Positions 8,375 to 21,237 of a stretch of DNA of 64,000 nt are shown piece after piece (positions within the stretch are counted from its first letter, which is position 1; each line of letters begins with the position of its first letter). Location of the stretch: the NCBI RefSeq assembly GCF_003234185.1, contig NZ_QKSM01000012.1:1-64000 (forward strand), given 5' to 3'. The translations under genes and the position numbers were made by a program. The notes beneath the pieces were generated by a model, which saw only the letters and a program-made list of their open reading frames with translations, was not told the DNA's origin and searched no databases. The stretch is from Curtobacterium sp. MCSS17_008 (lineage in GTDB: Bacteria > Actinomycetota > Actinomycetes > Actinomycetales > Microbacteriaceae).

Positions 8375-8575
8375 GGTTGTGTCGGTCGGGGGGCCGTGCG
8401 CATCGCGGGGAGCAGGTGCAGGATCGGGACATCGTGCGTCCACGCGGACGATGCGGACGCATCGGTCGACGGCGTCCGCCGCCGGGTGTCGACGTTCGAT
8501 CCGGAGGCGCGGCTCGTCCCCGCCACCGTGCTCACGCTGCGCACGTCCGCTGGGACGTCGGGCAGCGCGCCCGGC
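8375..8575. other. Non-coding gap between the pstS promoter and the Nudix gene
   Basis: I see no credible gene here. Short frames cross it on both strands but have no ribosome binding site and run into neighbouring genes. No clear terminator is visible after the Nudix gene. Confidence 0.4.
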
Positions 8576-9519
8576 TCAGGCCGGGATCGTGTTGCGGTGC
8601 GTCTCCACGGCGACGAGCTTCTCGCCCGCGATGTGCAGCACGGCGAAGTCCCCGACGGAGAGCATCGCCGCACGGCGGAGGTCGAAGCGACGACGGTCGT
8701 CCGCCGTGGCCGAGGCGATGCGGGCGATGATGTCGGGCAGGACGGGGCCGTGTGAGCAGAGGACCGCCGACTTCGCCTTCGCGATCCGCTTCTGCACGAC
8801 GCCCTTGACGTCGGCGGCGCCGCGGTCGTGGGCGTCCTGGCTGATGTCCGTCGTGCTCGTGACGCCGACCTTCGTCCGTGACGAGAGCGGTTCGACGGTC
8901 GCGAGGCACCGTGCCGCCGTGCTGCTGACGATCTTCTTCGGACCGAAGGCCGCGACCGGCGCGGCGACGGCCTTGGCCTGCGACCGCCCGACGGGCAGCA
9001 GCGGTCGCGTGGCGTCCGGGCCGTCCCAGTCGGAGCCGGGCACGGTCTTCGCGTGCCGGAGGGCGATCAGGGCGAAGGTCCGGTGCTCCCCGGCCGCCAC
9101 CCGCTCGGCGAACCGGTCGAGGATCGCGACGTCACGCTCGTAGGTGAGCCGTGCGCGCGCCCGGTCGATGGGCACCCACTCGATCGCCGCGACCTCGTCG
9201 TTCGGGTGGAACTTGCCGGCGCGCTCGTACTCCTTCGAACCGACGCGGGCCGACCAGTAGTGCACCACCTTGTCGCGGCCGCTCGGCAGCACGTACTCGG
9301 CGGTCCCGAGCGGTGCACCGAGGTGGACGCGGTACCCGGTCTCCTCGGCGATCTCACGCACCGCGGTCGTCGGGACGCTCTCGCCGGGGTCGACCTTCCC
9401 CTTCGGCAGGGAGACGTCCTGGTGGTGGTCCCGGTGGACGAGCAGCACCAGCGGGACGCCGTCCCGTTCGCGCCAGACGACCGCGCCCGCCGCGACGACG
9501 GGCCCCGTGGGGCCGCCGC

Positions 9520-9523
<4 letters not shown>
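8576..9523 (-). CDS. Nudix hydrolase with C-terminal histidine phosphatase domain (MutT1-like)
   Basis: A two-domain enzyme of 315 residues. The Nudix domain (about 1-140) has the box [22 protein letters not shown]. The C-terminal domain (about 150-315) starts [10 protein letters not shown], the RHG-type motif of histidine phosphatases, with SHGPVLPDI as the second catalytic histidine. Mycobacterial MutT1 has the same architecture, sanitises 8-oxo-dGTP/GTP and hydrolyses Ap4A-type nucleotides, and also lies beside ppk. The GTG start overlaps the ppk stop as GTGA, showing translational coupling. Substrate here is inferred. Confidence 0.88.
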
Positions 9524-11685
<2,162 letters not shown>

Positions 11686-11937
11686 GCCGACATCCTGCCA
11701 CCAGCCCCCTCCGCCCGGAGGAGCGCACATGGACGCTGTGGAAACCCGCCGTGAACGGCCGCCCTGTGCAGGAGCGTCTGCCGAGTCCTCGGGGCGTGCC
11801 CATCGGACTGGGGGAGGAAACGTCACGATATACGGACGGTGACATTGGTGGGTTCGGCGGGTATGGTGGGCGGCGTTCAGGCCTCCGGGGGGATTCCACT
11901 GCGCGGGGGTGCAGGTACCAAGAGAATGAGGTTGACC

Positions 11938-12219
11938 ATGTCGCGTGTCCTTTCCACCGAGCAGGCGAAGACCGCCATCCGTCAGATCCAGTCGATCGTG
12001 AACGGCGGCTTCACCGACCAGATCTCGCAGCTCGACGCCCAGGGGCGCATCCTGTCCGACTCGAACGTGTGGGACGGTCCGCTCGCCTCGACGTTCCGCG
12101 GCTCGACCTGGCCCGAGACCAAGGCTGCGCTGGACAAGGCGAAGACCGAGCTCGAGCAGCTCCGCACGCAGCTCGACAAGATCTCGCAGGACATCTTCAC
12201 CGCGGGTGGCGGCGCGTAA
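11938..12219 (+). CDS. WXG100 family type VII secretion protein
   Basis: A 93-residue helical-hairpin protein with the W-x-G turn at residues 45-47 ([12 protein letters not shown]). This is the hallmark of ESX substrates and chaperones such as EsxA. The flanking helices are [15 protein letters not shown] and [21 protein letters not shown]. The ATG at 11938 follows gagg at five bases, and the in-frame extension upstream is not credible. It lies 164 bases before the Rhs toxin gene and is the natural partner for the toxin's own N-terminal helical region. A C-terminal YxxxD/E export signal is not evident. Confidence 0.9.
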   Translation: MSRVLSTEQAKTAIRQIQSIVNGGFTDQISQLDAQGRILSDSNVWDGPLASTFRGSTWPETKAALDKAKTELEQLRTQLDKISQDIFTAGGGA

Positions 12220-12383
12220 GCACCCACTCGACGCCCGGTCCACCGTCAGGGTGGGCCGGGCGTTCGCGGTCGGGGGCCGACCGCACCGCAGCACGAGCAC
12301 GACCCGTGCGGCCAGCAGGGCCGGCACGATCAGTACGTTCAGCACGACCAGCGCGACCAGCACCAGCTCCGGGGGGAACGACC

Positions 12384-15300
12384 ATGGCCCAGATCCACGC
12401 CAACATGGATCCGATCGAGTTCGACGACGCGACGGCGGATGCGCTGCAGAGCGCATTGAAGTCGGCTGCCGGAGCGATCGACGGTCAGCGAGGGTCCCGC
12501 CGCTCCTACGTCTCCACCGCGTCGCAGGAGTTCCGCGGTCGGTTCGCCCAGTTGTTCTCGGCCAACGCAGACGTCGCCGACGCCGATGCCGGCCGGATCT
12601 CGGACGCGCTGGAGACCGTCGCCGGCTGGGTCGGCCAGATGAAGGAAGCTGCGGCGAAGGAGCGGGAGAACCGCAGACGAGCACGCGAGTGGCAGGCGCG
12701 CGAGGACGAGCGGAACGGCTTCCAAGACTTCTGGAACGACACCTTCCACTACGACCCGATGCCGGACATCAAGAACGAACCGGCGCCGAAGTTCGAGCAG
12801 CCGGACGTGCGCCCGAAGCCCCGTGAGACCCCCGACCCCGGTTCGGGCGGTGGCGGTGGCGGCGGGACCTCCTCGGCGCGCCCGAGCGACCTCCGATCGT
12901 TCTCGACCGGTTCGACGACGCTGAACAGCGCTCTCGACGGTCGGCCCTCGGCGTTGCGGGGGAAGCTCACCGACTTCGCCGCTCGGTGCTCGTGGGGCCA
13001 CATCGACGCAGACGGGGTCGTCAGCGCCTTCGAGCAGTGGCTCGACGCGAACGACCAGGACGCGAAGTGGGCGACCACGATCGCGGACGCCTTCGCCGCG
13101 GCCGGGGGCGAGGGCAACGTCTCGACGGTCGCGGACTCGGCGCTCGCCGCAGCCCTCGCTGCCGCCGGCGTCTCCCAGACCCGGCAGGACCTGCAGTTCG
13201 AGCCGCCGTCGGCGTACGGCGCCCAGCCCACGACGGGCTTCTCGATGGATCCGGTCAACACCACGACCGGCAACTTCCTCGAGCCGGAGCTCGACCTCGG
13301 GTTCACCGGTGCCTCGGCCTCGCTCGAGGTCACCCGCATGTACAACTCCCTCGACGAGCACGTCGGGCTCTTCGGCCCCGGCTGGTCGTCGATCCTCGAG
13401 ACGCGCCTGCTCCTCGACGACGAGGGAGCGACGTTCGTCGGTGCCGACGGCCGGCAGATCCGCTTCCCGCGTTCCGGCGAGGGCTGGGACCGCGGTGTCG
13501 GCGAGAACCGCTGGCTCGCCGCCGAGGGCGACCTGCTCGTCGTGCGCGACAACGCCGGCGGCCGGATCGACTTCACCCCGTCCGGTCTCTGGACGGGGCA
13601 GCGCGGCGGCACCGGCACGGGCGTCCGGGTCGTCCGCGGCGCCGACGACCGCGTGACCCGCCTCGAGCACGAGCGCGGCCGCTGGGTCGAGATCGACCAC
13701 CTGGACGGACGCGTCGCGGTCCTCCGCGCGTCGGACGGGCGACGCGTCGAGTACGGCTACGACGACCGCGGGCGGCTCGTCAGCGTGACCGACCCCGTCG
13801 GCACCCGCGCCTACGGGTGGAACGACGACGACCTCATCGTCACCGTGACGTCGGCTGCCGGGGTCGTCGAGGTCGACAACACCTACGACGACCAGCGCCG
13901 TGTGGTCGAGCAGGTCAGCCCGCACGGCCGAGCCGTGCGCTTCGCCTACCTGCCCGGTCGCGTCACGGTCGTGTCCGACCACGACGGCTCGCGCGCGAAC
14001 TCCTACATCGCGGACGCGAAGGGTCGGCTCGTCGGCCTCATCGACTCGGACGATCACCGTCAGTCGATGAGCTACGACCGGCACGGCAACCTGGTGTCGG
14101 CCACCGAACGCGACGGCTCCGTCACGGTCCACGCGTACGACGAGCGCGGTCGGAGGACCCGCACGGTGACCCCCTCAGGCGGCGACATCACCTACGGGTA
14201 CGACGACGAGGACCGAGTGACGACCGTCGTCACCGAGGCCGGCGCGGTCGTGTCCTACGAGTACCGCGATGACGACCGTGACCCGTCCGTCATCGTCGAC
14301 CCGGTCGGTGGTCGCACCGAGCTCACGTGGACGCACGGGGTCCTGACCCACGTGGTCGACCCGACCGGCGTCGTCCTCGACCTCGAGCACGACGACTTCG
14401 GCGAGCTGGTCGCGACCACGAACGCGGTGGGGGACACGGCTCGGATCGAGCGCGACGCCGCTGGTCGTCCGGTCGCCGCGGTCAGCCCGTCCGGTGCCCG
14501 GACCGAGTACCGCTGGGACGCGGCGGGGCTCCTCGTCGAGCGCCGCGATGCCGATAGTGCCGTGTGGCGGTACGAGTACACGGCCGGTGGGCGGGTCGCG
14601 GCGGTCACCGATCCGCTCGGTGCCCGTACCACCTTCGAGTACGCGGCGAACGGTGAGCTCGCGACCACCGTCGACCCCCTGGGTCGGCGGGTGACGCGGA
14701 CCTTCGACGACCAGGGGAACGTCGCCGCGCTCGCCCTGCCGGGTGACGCGGTCTGGACGTTCGCGCACGACGGGTTGTCGCGCCTCCAGGCCGTCACCGA
14801 TCCGACGGGTGCCACGTGGCGGCGCGAGTACGACGCCAACGGAGGCCTCGCCGCCACCGTCGACCCGACCGGCGTGCGGCAGGAGGTCGCACGGGACGTT
14901 GCGACCGGCGTCGCGACGCTGCGTGACGCGTTCTCCGCCACCACGTTCCGTTTCGACGAGTTCGGGCGACCCGTCGAACAGACGAGTGACGAGACCGGAT
15001 CCGAGCTGGTGACGTACGACGCAGCCGGACGGCCCGTGGAGCTCGTCGACGGCGAGGGCGGCCTGACGCGCATCGAGCGCGACCTGGGTGGTCGGGTGAC
15101 CGCGGTCGTCAGCCCGTCCGGCGCCCGCTCGACCTACGAGTACGACGCCTGCGGGCGCCCGTCCGCAGCGGTCGACGCCACGGGAGCGCGGACGACGCTC
15201 ACGTACGATGCGGACTCCCGCGTCGTCGCCCGCACGTTGCCTACCGGCGAGGTCGAGGAGACCACCTACGACGCGGTCGGCCGCGTGGTCGCGCAGACGA

Positions 15301-17804
15301 CCGCGGGGTCCGGTACGAGCCGGTACCGCTACGACCGGGCCGGGAGGCTCGTCTCCAGCCACGACGCACGCTTCGGTCAGCGACGGTTCCGCTACGACGC
15401 CGCGGGGCAGCTGGTCGAGGCCGTCGACGGGCTCGGGGGCACCACCCGCTTCGCCTACGACGAGCGGGGCCGGCTGACCGAGGTGACGAACCCTGCCGGC
15501 GGTGTCACGCGGCGTCGGTACGACGCAGCAGACCGCGTGGTCGCGGTCGTCGACCCGCTCGGCCGTGAGACGACGGCGCGGTACGACGCGGCCGGTCGCC
15601 AGGTGGAGCAGACCGACCCCGAAGGCCGGACCACCGGCTGGACCTTCGATGCAGCAGGCCGCGCGACCGAGGTCCTGGTCGACGGACAGCTGGTGAGCGA
15701 GACCCGACGCGACGCAGTCGACCGCACCGTCGTCGTCACCGATCACACGCGTGGTGCGGGTCGGACGGTCGACCACGAGCTCGAGTACGACCGCCGAGGG
15801 CTCCTCGTCCGTCGGAGCCGTGGAGGACGCTCCGTGCGGTGGGAGTACGACGCCGACGGTAACCGGACCGCGCGGATCGACCCGGCGGGCATGCGGACCG
15901 AGTGGCACCGCGACGCAGTGGGTCGTGCTGTAGCGGTCGAGCGGCAGGGGCTCGCCGCGGCGACCTTCGCCTACGACGCAGCAGGCCGGATCGTGCAGGC
16001 GTCGACCGGCGACGTCGTCCAGTCGTGGTCGTACGAGCGCGGCGCGCTGGTCGCGCACACGACGACGACGCCGGAGGGCGCAACCGTCACGCGCATCGAG
16101 CGCGACGACCAGGGCCGGATCACGGCGATCGACGGTCCGGACGGACGTGTCGAGTACGAGTACGACGCGGCTGGGCAACTCGTCCGCGCGGGCGAATCCG
16201 TGTGGGAGTTCGGCGACGGCGGGCGGCTGCTCCGCGAGGTCGTCGCCGGTGATGAGACGACCTTCGAGTACGACGCGGCCGGGCAACTCGTCGCGTCCGT
16301 CCGGGGCGGGGAGCGGACGGAGTACCTGTACGACGGACTCGGCCGACGGGTACGTCGCACCCACCCCGATGGTTCGACCACCGAGTACGCGTGGTCCGAC
16401 CTCGGGTCCCTGACCGCCGTCGTCTCGCGGGATCGCTCGTACGGCGAGACCGGTCGGGTCGAGGCATGGATCGACGTGCTCGGAGAGCTCGCCGAGGTCG
16501 GCGGAGCCGAGGTGTGGTGGGACTCCGCTGCGGCCCTGCCGGCGATGGTGTCGATCGGCGGGGAGAGCGTGCTCGACCTGCCGGGCGGCGCGGTCGCACT
16601 CGGAGACGCCTGGTCGACCGCCGGCTGGCGGAGTGCGCGTCCAACGGATGCATCGGACCCGTGGGCGGTGCTCGCATCGGTCGAGGGAACGGCGCTGCCC
16701 ACTGGCGTCTCGCTCACCGCTGACGGCGGGCTGTCGATCGCGGGGCTGGAGTGGCTCGGGGCGCGCGTGTACGACCCGGCGGCGCGGGGCTTCCTGTCGA
16801 CGGACCCGTTGGCGCCCGTACTCGGCGCAGCGTGGTCGGGGAACCCGTACTCGTACGCCGGGAACGACCCGATGCACGCGATCGACCCCCTGGGGCTCCG
16901 ACCGGCGACGGACAAGGACCTGGCGGCGTACCGGGATGCGAACCAGAGCTTCCTGTCGCGGGCTGCGAACTGGGTCGGGGACAACTGGGAGTACATCGCC
17001 GCCGGAGTCGCCATCGTGGGCGGGATTGCGCTCATGGCAACGGGGATCGGAGGCCCTGCCGGGATTGCGGCGATGGCACTGGCAGGCGGACTGATGAGCG
17101 GCGGGATCTCGGTGGCTTCGCAGAAAGCCACAACTGGGCAAGTCGATTGGGGCACCGTCGGGAAGGACGCTCTCATCGGGACCGCAACAGGGGCGCTCGG
17201 AGCGGGAACGGGTGCCGCACTCGCCGCGAAGATGGGAACGGGACTCGCGGCCCGTGCCGCGACTGGGGCGGCAAGCGGCATGGTGGAAGGCGGTGGTACG
17301 GGAGCGCTCAACTACGCGACCTCGCCCGGGCCCCACACCGTCAACGGCTTTGTTCAGGCCACCGCGACGCAGGCCACAATCGGAGCCTTGAGTGGCGGTT
17401 CCACTGCGTACCGACCGAAGTGGCTCTCGCGCGCGGATGCGTCGACCTTCGCCGGGGGACTGTACCGGTCGACTTACGTGAAGGAAGGAACGACGATGTT
17501 CCGTTCAGGAGATGTGAACGGGTTCCATTCGGGTAATTTCTGGTCCACGGACATGCCCAGAAGCGTCAGCCAGGTGCGCGAAGACAAGGCGCTTCCATAC
17601 AGGTGGGCGAGTAGCGGTCAGGATTCGATTCAGAACGCTGGTTTCGCTGCAGAGTTCACGAAGAAGATGCCTGCTTACAAGGGTTTGACTGCTCCACAGA
17701 CTGGCGCTGATGGCGACTACTGGCGGGGTGGCACGAATCAGACGTACGTGCCCGGCGGCTACGCTGCCACGGACGTGAAGGGATACTGGTCGCTGGTGCC
17801 GTGA
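12384..17804 (+). CDS. Rhs/YD-repeat polymorphic toxin with type VII export region
   Basis: An 1806-residue contact or secreted toxin. Residues 1-105 are a WXG/LXG-like helical region with [12 protein letters not shown] charged linker and a poly-Gly tract (about 153-162) follow. From about residue 284 ([13 protein letters not shown]) there is a DUF6531-type start and then YD repeats ([17 protein letters not shown] and many like it) forming the Rhs shell. The shell closes with [12 protein letters not shown] and [18 protein letters not shown] (to about 1507). The remaining 300 residues are a Gly/Ala hydrophobic stretch and a C-terminal toxin tip with TMFRSGD and [14 protein letters not shown] motifs. 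The tip loosely resembles ADP-ribosyltransferase toxins, which is unproven. The immunity gene follows 11 bases later. The tip has lower GC than the shell. Confidence 0.9.
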   Translation: MAQIHANMDPIEFDDATADALQSALKSAAGAIDGQRGSRRSYVSTASQEFRGRFAQLFSANADVADADAGRISDALETVAGWVGQMKEAAAKERENRRRAREWQAREDERNGFQDFWNDTFHYDPMPDIKNEPAPKFEQPDVRPKPRETPDPGSGGGGGGGTSSARPSDLRSFSTGSTTLNSALDGRPSALRGKLTDFAARCSWGHIDADGVVSAFEQWLDANDQDAKWATTIADAFAAAGGEGNVSTVADSALAAALAAAGVSQTRQDLQFEPPSAYGAQPTTGFSMDPVNTTTGNFLEPELDLGFTGASASLEVTRMYNSLDEHVGLFGPGWSSILETRLLLDDEGATFVGADGRQIRFPRSGEGWDRGVGENRWLAAEGDLLVVRDNAGGRIDFTPSGLWTGQRGGTGTGVRVVRGADDRVTRLEHERGRWVEIDHLDGRVAVLRASDGRRVEYGYDDRGRLVSVTDPVGTRAYGWNDDDLIVTVTSAAGVVEVDNTYDDQRRVVEQVSPHGRAVRFAYLPGRVTVVSDHDGSRANSYIADAKGRLVGLIDSDDHRQSMSYDRHGNLVSATERDGSVTVHAYDERGRRTRTVTPSGGDITYGYDDEDRVTTVVTEAGAVVSYEYRDDDRDPSVIVDPVGGRTELTWTHGVLTHVVDPTGVVLDLEHDDFGELVATTNAVGDTARIERDAAGRPVAAVSPSGARTEYRWDAAGLLVERRDADSAVWRYEYTAGGRVAAVTDPLGARTTFEYAANGELATTVDPLGRRVTRTFDDQGNVAALALPGDAVWTFAHDGLSRLQAVTDPTGATWRREYDANGGLAATVDPTGVRQEVARDVATGVATLRDAFSATTFRFDEFGRPVEQTSDETGSELVTYDAAGRPVELVDGEGGLTRIERDLGGRVTAVVSPSGARSTYEYDACGRPSAAVDATGARTTLTYDADSRVVARTLPTGEVEETTYDAVGRVVAQTTAGSGTSRYRYDRAGRLVSSHDARFGQRRFRYDAAGQLVEAVDGLGGTTRFAYDERGRLTEVTNPAGGVTRRRYDAADRVVAVVDPLGRETTARYDAAGRQVEQTDPEGRTTGWTFDAAGRATEVLVDGQLVSETRRDAVDRTVVVTDHTRGAGRTVDHELEYDRRGLLVRRSRGGRSVRWEYDADGNRTARIDPAGMRTEWHRDAVGRAVAVERQGLAAATFAYDAAGRIVQASTGDVVQSWSYERGALVAHTTTTPEGATVTRIERDDQGRITAIDGPDGRVEYEYDAAGQLVRAGESVWEFGDGGRLLREVVAGDETTFEYDAAGQLVASVRGGERTEYLYDGLGRRVRRTHPDGSTTEYAWSDLGSLTAVVSRDRSYGETGRVEAWIDVLGELAEVGGAEVWWDSAAALPAMVSIGGESVLDLPGGAVALGDAWSTAGWRSARPTDASDPWAVLASVEGTALPTGVSLTADGGLSIAGLEWLGARVYDPAARGFLSTDPLAPVLGAAWSGNPYSYAGNDPMHAIDPLGLRPATDKDLAAYRDANQSFLSRAANWVGDNWEYIAAGVAIVGGIALMATGIGGPAGIAAMALAGGLMSGGISVASQKATTGQVDWGTVGKDALIGTATGALGAGTGAALAAKMGTGLAARAATGAASGMVEGGGTGALNYATSPGPHTVNGFVQATATQATIGALSGGSTAYRPKWLSRADASTFAGGLYRSTYVKEGTTMFRSGDVNGFHSGNFWSTDMPRSVSQVREDKALPYRWASSGQDSIQNAGFAAEFTKKMPAYKGLTAPQTGADGDYWRGGTNQTYVPGGYAATDVKGYWSLVP

Positions 17805-17815
17805 TCGGAGGACCA

Positions 17816-18145
17816 ATGAGTACGAACTACGAGGAAGTGTCCCGGCTTTGCGCAGAGGTCAGCGGTTACCTGCGCGGGGCGCACCATGTACAGGCCGCTC
17901 GCTGGTACGAGCAACAGGCGGCGGCGCTTAGGAGCGACGAAGGGGTTGAACGGGTCGCGCTGATCCGGGCAATACACGAGTCCGTTTCGGCTGGGGCTGG
18001 AGGCCCACTCGGCGTTGTGTTGACCGATGCCACAGGAAAACCGGATGTCGAGGCGACAACCAGGTACAAGGAATCTCTTGACCGTCTGTATCGATTGACT
18101 TCGCAGTCGCGATGGCGTGATTGGCTGCGAACCTTCACGGGATGA
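17816..18145 (+). CDS. Probable immunity protein for the Rhs toxin
   Basis: A small (109 residues), soluble, all-helical protein encoded immediately after the toxin tip with GGAGG at good spacing before the ATG. This is the fixed position of immunity genes in polymorphic toxin loci. Features are WYEQQAAALRSDEGVERVAL, a GAGGPLGVVLTD loop and RYKESLDRLYRL. The loop may relate it to the DUF6966 immunity family, but I only recall that pattern and would not insist on it. The assignment rests on position, size and absence of a signal peptide. Confidence 0.75.
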   Translation: MSTNYEEVSRLCAEVSGYLRGAHHVQAARWYEQQAAALRSDEGVERVALIRAIHESVSAGAGGPLGVVLTDATGKPDVEATTRYKESLDRLYRLTSQSRWRDWLRTFTG

Positions 18146-18330
18146 CGCCGAGTGACTATCGAGGAAAACCGGTGCATCTGCGGCGCGACCGCTACCTGCT
18201 TCCTCCATGTGCCCGCATCATGGGGGCGCCCATCGCGCAGTGTCGCTCCCGGCGCGGGAGGCGGAGGCCCGATGGGACCGGCGGTGGCGTCAAGGCAGGG
18301 AGCGGAGTGAGGTTGGCTGCTGAGGTCAAG

Positions 18331-18693
18331 ATGGTGCGGGTCTACCGTCCTCTGACGAATAGTGCAGTGCTTGGCAATCTCGTGCTCGTCGCGTTCGCGA
18401 TAAGCGCCGCGATGGTGCTCGGTCTTTCGCAGGTGACGCTCTCGATCGTCCTGCTCAACCTGGCGATCGCGATCGTGATAACGGGAGTGCTTGCGTTCAT
18501 CGGGTCGGGCTGGACCGTGGCGGGGGCCGTCTTGCTCTTCTTTCTCGGTCCGATCCTGACCCGCTTCGTCCTCGTCGGAGCGGTGCTCTCTGTTCGGGTC
18601 TGGTTCCTCGGGATCATGGCTGGTTGGGTACTTGGGGCATTGCTTCGTCGGCTCCACGATCGCGATCTGCCTCACAGCGGTGTCGGCCGATGA
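18331..18693 (+). CDS. Small multi-pass membrane protein, 120 residues
   Basis: Four hydrophobic helices fill nearly the whole protein (for example NLVLVAFAISAAMVLGLSQV and GAVLLFFLGPILTRFVLVGA), ending in an Arg/His-rich tail. I chose the ATG at 18331 because GAGGT lies five bases upstream. Longer in-frame starts at 18220 and 18310 would add an Arg-rich segment with poorer signals. I do not recognise the family. Its place after the toxin-immunity pair suggests an accessory or second immunity role, which is inference. GC is lower than the surrounding core genes. Confidence 0.6.
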   Translation: MVRVYRPLTNSAVLGNLVLVAFAISAAMVLGLSQVTLSIVLLNLAIAIVITGVLAFIGSGWTVAGAVLLFFLGPILTRFVLVGAVLSVRVWFLGIMAGWVLGALLRRLHDRDLPHSGVGR

Positions 18694-18757
18694 CAGATCG
18701 GGGAATCGCAGAGGCGATGGCTGCCCCTGAGCCGCGGCTCGAGGAAGGCTGAGAACG

Positions 18758-19228
18758 ATGGACAGGCGCGTGTTGCGCGGGCGCGTCGTCGCCGCGCTGC
18801 TGCTCGTGGTGTTCCTGGTCGTCCCGGCCCTGTTCCTTTACGTCGGACCGATCACGCTGAAGAGCTACGACGCTGGCCATCAGATCAAGATTGTCTGCTC
18901 GGTCTCGTCGGCGGAGCCGAGCACCGACTCCTCGTATTCGTCGCGAGGCGTCGGAGCCTCGACGCTGGGGATCGCCATCAAGACGGAGGACTGCGGGCCG
19001 CTCGCGCTCCGCTGGGGCGTGACGGGCGCCAACATCGAGCAGACGACCCGACGTCTCGACGCTGGTGGAAGGTGGTGCTTCACGGTCGGTCGCGGTTCCT
19101 ACGAGCTGAGGGATCTGCTCCACCGCGTGCGACAGGCCGTCTTCGTACGCGAAGCGACCCGATGCGGCGATGCTGCCGCGGTTGACCGTGTCGGGGGCGG
19201 GAGCCGGATCGGAGCCATCCCCACCTGA
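18758..19228 (+). CDS. Membrane-anchored hypothetical protein, 156 residues
   Basis: An N-terminal signal anchor (RVVAALLLVVFLVVPALFLYV, without the start) precedes an extracytoplasmic domain with three cysteines (KIVCSVSS, KTEDCGPL and GRWCFTV) that could form disulphides. The remaining C-terminal segment, from about residue 115, is Arg-rich. The ATG follows a GAGGAAGG stretch. No family recognised. The polar extracytoplasmic domain makes it a possible cell-envelope partner of the toxin locus, but there is no direct evidence. The last 40 residues look less protein-like, so the gene may have decayed or frameshifted at the 3' end. Confidence 0.55.
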   Translation: MDRRVLRGRVVAALLLVVFLVVPALFLYVGPITLKSYDAGHQIKIVCSVSSAEPSTDSSYSSRGVGASTLGIAIKTEDCGPLALRWGVTGANIEQTTRRLDAGGRWCFTVGRGSYELRDLLHRVRQAVFVREATRCGDAAAVDRVGGGSRIGAIPT

Positions 19229-19388
19229 TACGTTGGATGCAGGTGCTGGCCCTGCCGGCGCCTGACATCGAGTACCGCGCACAGGGGGCGCCGGCGCTCG
19301 AGGGGGCGTGTACGACCGGCCGCGGGGCGGCAGGAGCACGGAACTTCGGGGACGTCCGGCGCGTGAGTGCTGACCGCGAAGGACCATC

Positions 19389-20063
19389 ATGACGACGCCG
19401 AACAACGGGCAGCCCGGCGACTGGCAGCCGAACAACGCGCAGCCGGACCAGCAAACGCCCGGGTTCCAGCAGCCGAGCCAGCAGCCGAACCAGCAGGCGC
19501 CCGGCTTCGGGCAGCCGAACCAGCAGCAGGCACCCGGCTTCGGGCAGCCGGACCAGCAGACGCCCGGGTACCAGCAGCAGCCCTACGCCGGTACCGGCTC
19601 CGGTGTCCCCGCCTGGCAGCCGCCGACCCCGGAGAAGAAGGGGAAGAGCGTCGCGCTCCGCATCCTCATCCCGGTCGTGTCCGTCCTCGCCGCTGTCGGT
19701 GCCTCCGTGGGCGTCCGCGCGCTCTTCAACGCCACCGCGGAGCCCTCGCCGTCGGCGCTCGCGACCGAAGCGGCGAAGCAGGTCAACGAGAACTACACGT
19801 TCCCGCTCGAACTCGACGAGGTCACGCGGTGGGACGGCGTGACAGCGGACGGCGCGGAGCTCGACTACGCCTACACGATCGACTCCTCGGTCGATCCGGC
19901 GAGCCTGACCGCGGCGGACCTCAAGTCGTCGGTCGTGTCGAACGTCTGCCAGAAGAAGGAGTCGCGCGACCTGCTGTCGAAGGCGATCGTGATGCGCTAC
20001 TCGTACGTCTTCGAGGGCACCGACCGCACTATCGACTTCGCGGTCACCACCGCCGACTGCTGA
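19389..20063 (+). CDS. Membrane protein with Gln/Pro-rich cytoplasmic N-terminus, 224 residues
   Basis: Residues 1-80 are low-complexity and built from repeated QAPGFGQPNQQ-like blocks. One transmembrane helix follows (about 88-106) and then an extracytoplasmic domain of about 115 residues with cysteines at VSNVCQKK and the extreme C-terminus. Proteins of this type are common in Actinobacteria with unknown function. The ATG has GAAGGA at five bases. It precedes another membrane protein on the same strand in the type VII locus. Confidence 0.75.
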   Translation: MTTPNNGQPGDWQPNNAQPDQQTPGFQQPSQQPNQQAPGFGQPNQQQAPGFGQPDQQTPGYQQQPYAGTGSGVPAWQPPTPEKKGKSVALRILIPVVSVLAAVGASVGVRALFNATAEPSPSALATEAAKQVNENYTFPLELDEVTRWDGVTADGAELDYAYTIDSSVDPASLTAADLKSSVVSNVCQKKESRDLLSKAIVMRYSYVFEGTDRTIDFAVTTADC

Positions 20064-20089
20064 CACCCGAGCGGCAGGACTGACGCGCG

Positions 20090-21118
20090 GTGACCCCAGC
20101 ACGCCGGGTCTTCCACACCCTGCTCGCGGCGGTGGCCCTGACCAGCAGTGCGTGGATCGAGGTCGAGCACTTCGACGTCCCGGTCTGGGCGTTCGCGATC
20201 GTCTCCGTCGTCGGGCTCGCTCACGGCGCGGCGCTCGTCCGCATCGGCGCGGCGGGCTGCCTCGTGCCGACGGTGCTGTTCCTCGGGAGCTTCGTGGTGC
20301 TCGGCGTCCTGGTCGAGCATGCGTCGGACTGGGGGCCGCTGCAGTACGGATGGCTGCCCGCGGTGCTCGGCGGTGCGTTCCTCGCCAGGGTGCTGTTGCC
20401 GAGCGTCGGGGGTCGGAGGCGCAAGGAGACGACGGGCCGCGAGCTGCGCACGGCTGGCGGGGAGTGGCTGCGCGAGCTCGGCCCGTTCATGCTGTGCATC
20501 GGTGCGTTCTGCGTCGCCGCGATCGGGGCGCTCCTGCACAGCGAGGGGGCAGGAACACTGCGCTACGACGACGCGCTCCGCCGGACCGGGGTCGTCGTCA
20601 GTGGCGAGGTCGTGGACGTGGAACGTGTGCACTACACGGGCTACAAGGGACGTGGGCACACTGAGTACACGCCGGTGACGCGGCAACGGTACGAGGGCGT
20701 GGAGTACGAGACGGCGCTCGACGAGTACGCGGTGTCGAGTGATCCCGACTTCTACCGCGTCGGGCAGCGTTTGGTGATCATGGTCGACCCGGACGATCCG
20801 ACGACCGCCGGGGTCCGCTCTGAGGAACTGCACGGGATGTTCGTGCGCAATGTCGACGACGGTCGCAACTACGCATTCACCGCACTGCCGCTGCTGGCCG
20901 TCGGGGCGCCGCTCCTCGCGGTGCAGACGGTCGAGGGCATCACGCGGAGGATCCGGACCAGGCACACCCGGCGTTGGGCGAAGGCCAGACGACAGGTGCT
21001 CGCCGCTCGACGGCGCGCTCGACGGCTGGCCGAGGGTGTCGCGTCAGCCCACCGCGCCGGAGTCTTCCCGCCGAGCGTCGCGCAGTCGCCCCGCGAGCCG
21101 CGCACGCCGGCCGAGTGA
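20090..21118 (+). CDS. Multi-pass membrane protein with DUF3592-like domain, 342 residues
   Basis: Four N-terminal hydrophobic helices (about residues 10-105) are followed by a cytoplasmic loop and a fifth helix near 135-150. An extracytoplasmic beta-rich domain follows, starting RRTGVVVSGEVVDVERVHY, which resembles DUF3592. A last helix (about 265-285) leads to a very basic C-terminal tail (RRQVLAARRRARRLAEG). The GTG start has only a distant AGGA. It follows the preceding gene by 26 bases, so they are probably one operon. Function unknown. Confidence 0.7.
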   Translation: MTPARRVFHTLLAAVALTSSAWIEVEHFDVPVWAFAIVSVVGLAHGAALVRIGAAGCLVPTVLFLGSFVVLGVLVEHASDWGPLQYGWLPAVLGGAFLARVLLPSVGGRRRKETTGRELRTAGGEWLRELGPFMLCIGAFCVAAIGALLHSEGAGTLRYDDALRRTGVVVSGEVVDVERVHYTGYKGRGHTEYTPVTRQRYEGVEYETALDEYAVSSDPDFYRVGQRLVIMVDPDDPTTAGVRSEELHGMFVRNVDDGRNYAFTALPLLAVGAPLLAVQTVEGITRRIRTRHTRRWAKARRQVLAARRRARRLAEGVASAHRAGVFPPSVAQSPREPRTPAE

Positions 21119-21237
21119 TCACGCAACCCCTGCAGGAGCAGTTGGCGACAGAGTGAGGCGACCGACCCGACAGAGTGAGTCGTCCGTCGGGCCTGCACCG
21201 CGCCTCCAGACCGGGTCGTGGGATCAGGCGCCGACGG

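Noticed and set aside
8396-8755. Possible gene opposite the end of the Nudix gene
   Set aside because: No ribosome binding site, no recognisable motifs, and most of it overlaps the conserved histidine phosphatase domain.
14175-17336. A 1053-codon open frame antisense to the Rhs toxin gene
   Set aside because: It is a high-GC shadow frame: product rich in Arg, Val and Gly without domain motifs, with no ribosome binding site, while the plus strand has clear YD repeats.
21119-21237. Possible terminator between the DUF3592-like and PH-like genes
   Set aside because: There are imperfect repeats (gacagagtgag twice) and a gcctccag motif, but no convincing stem.
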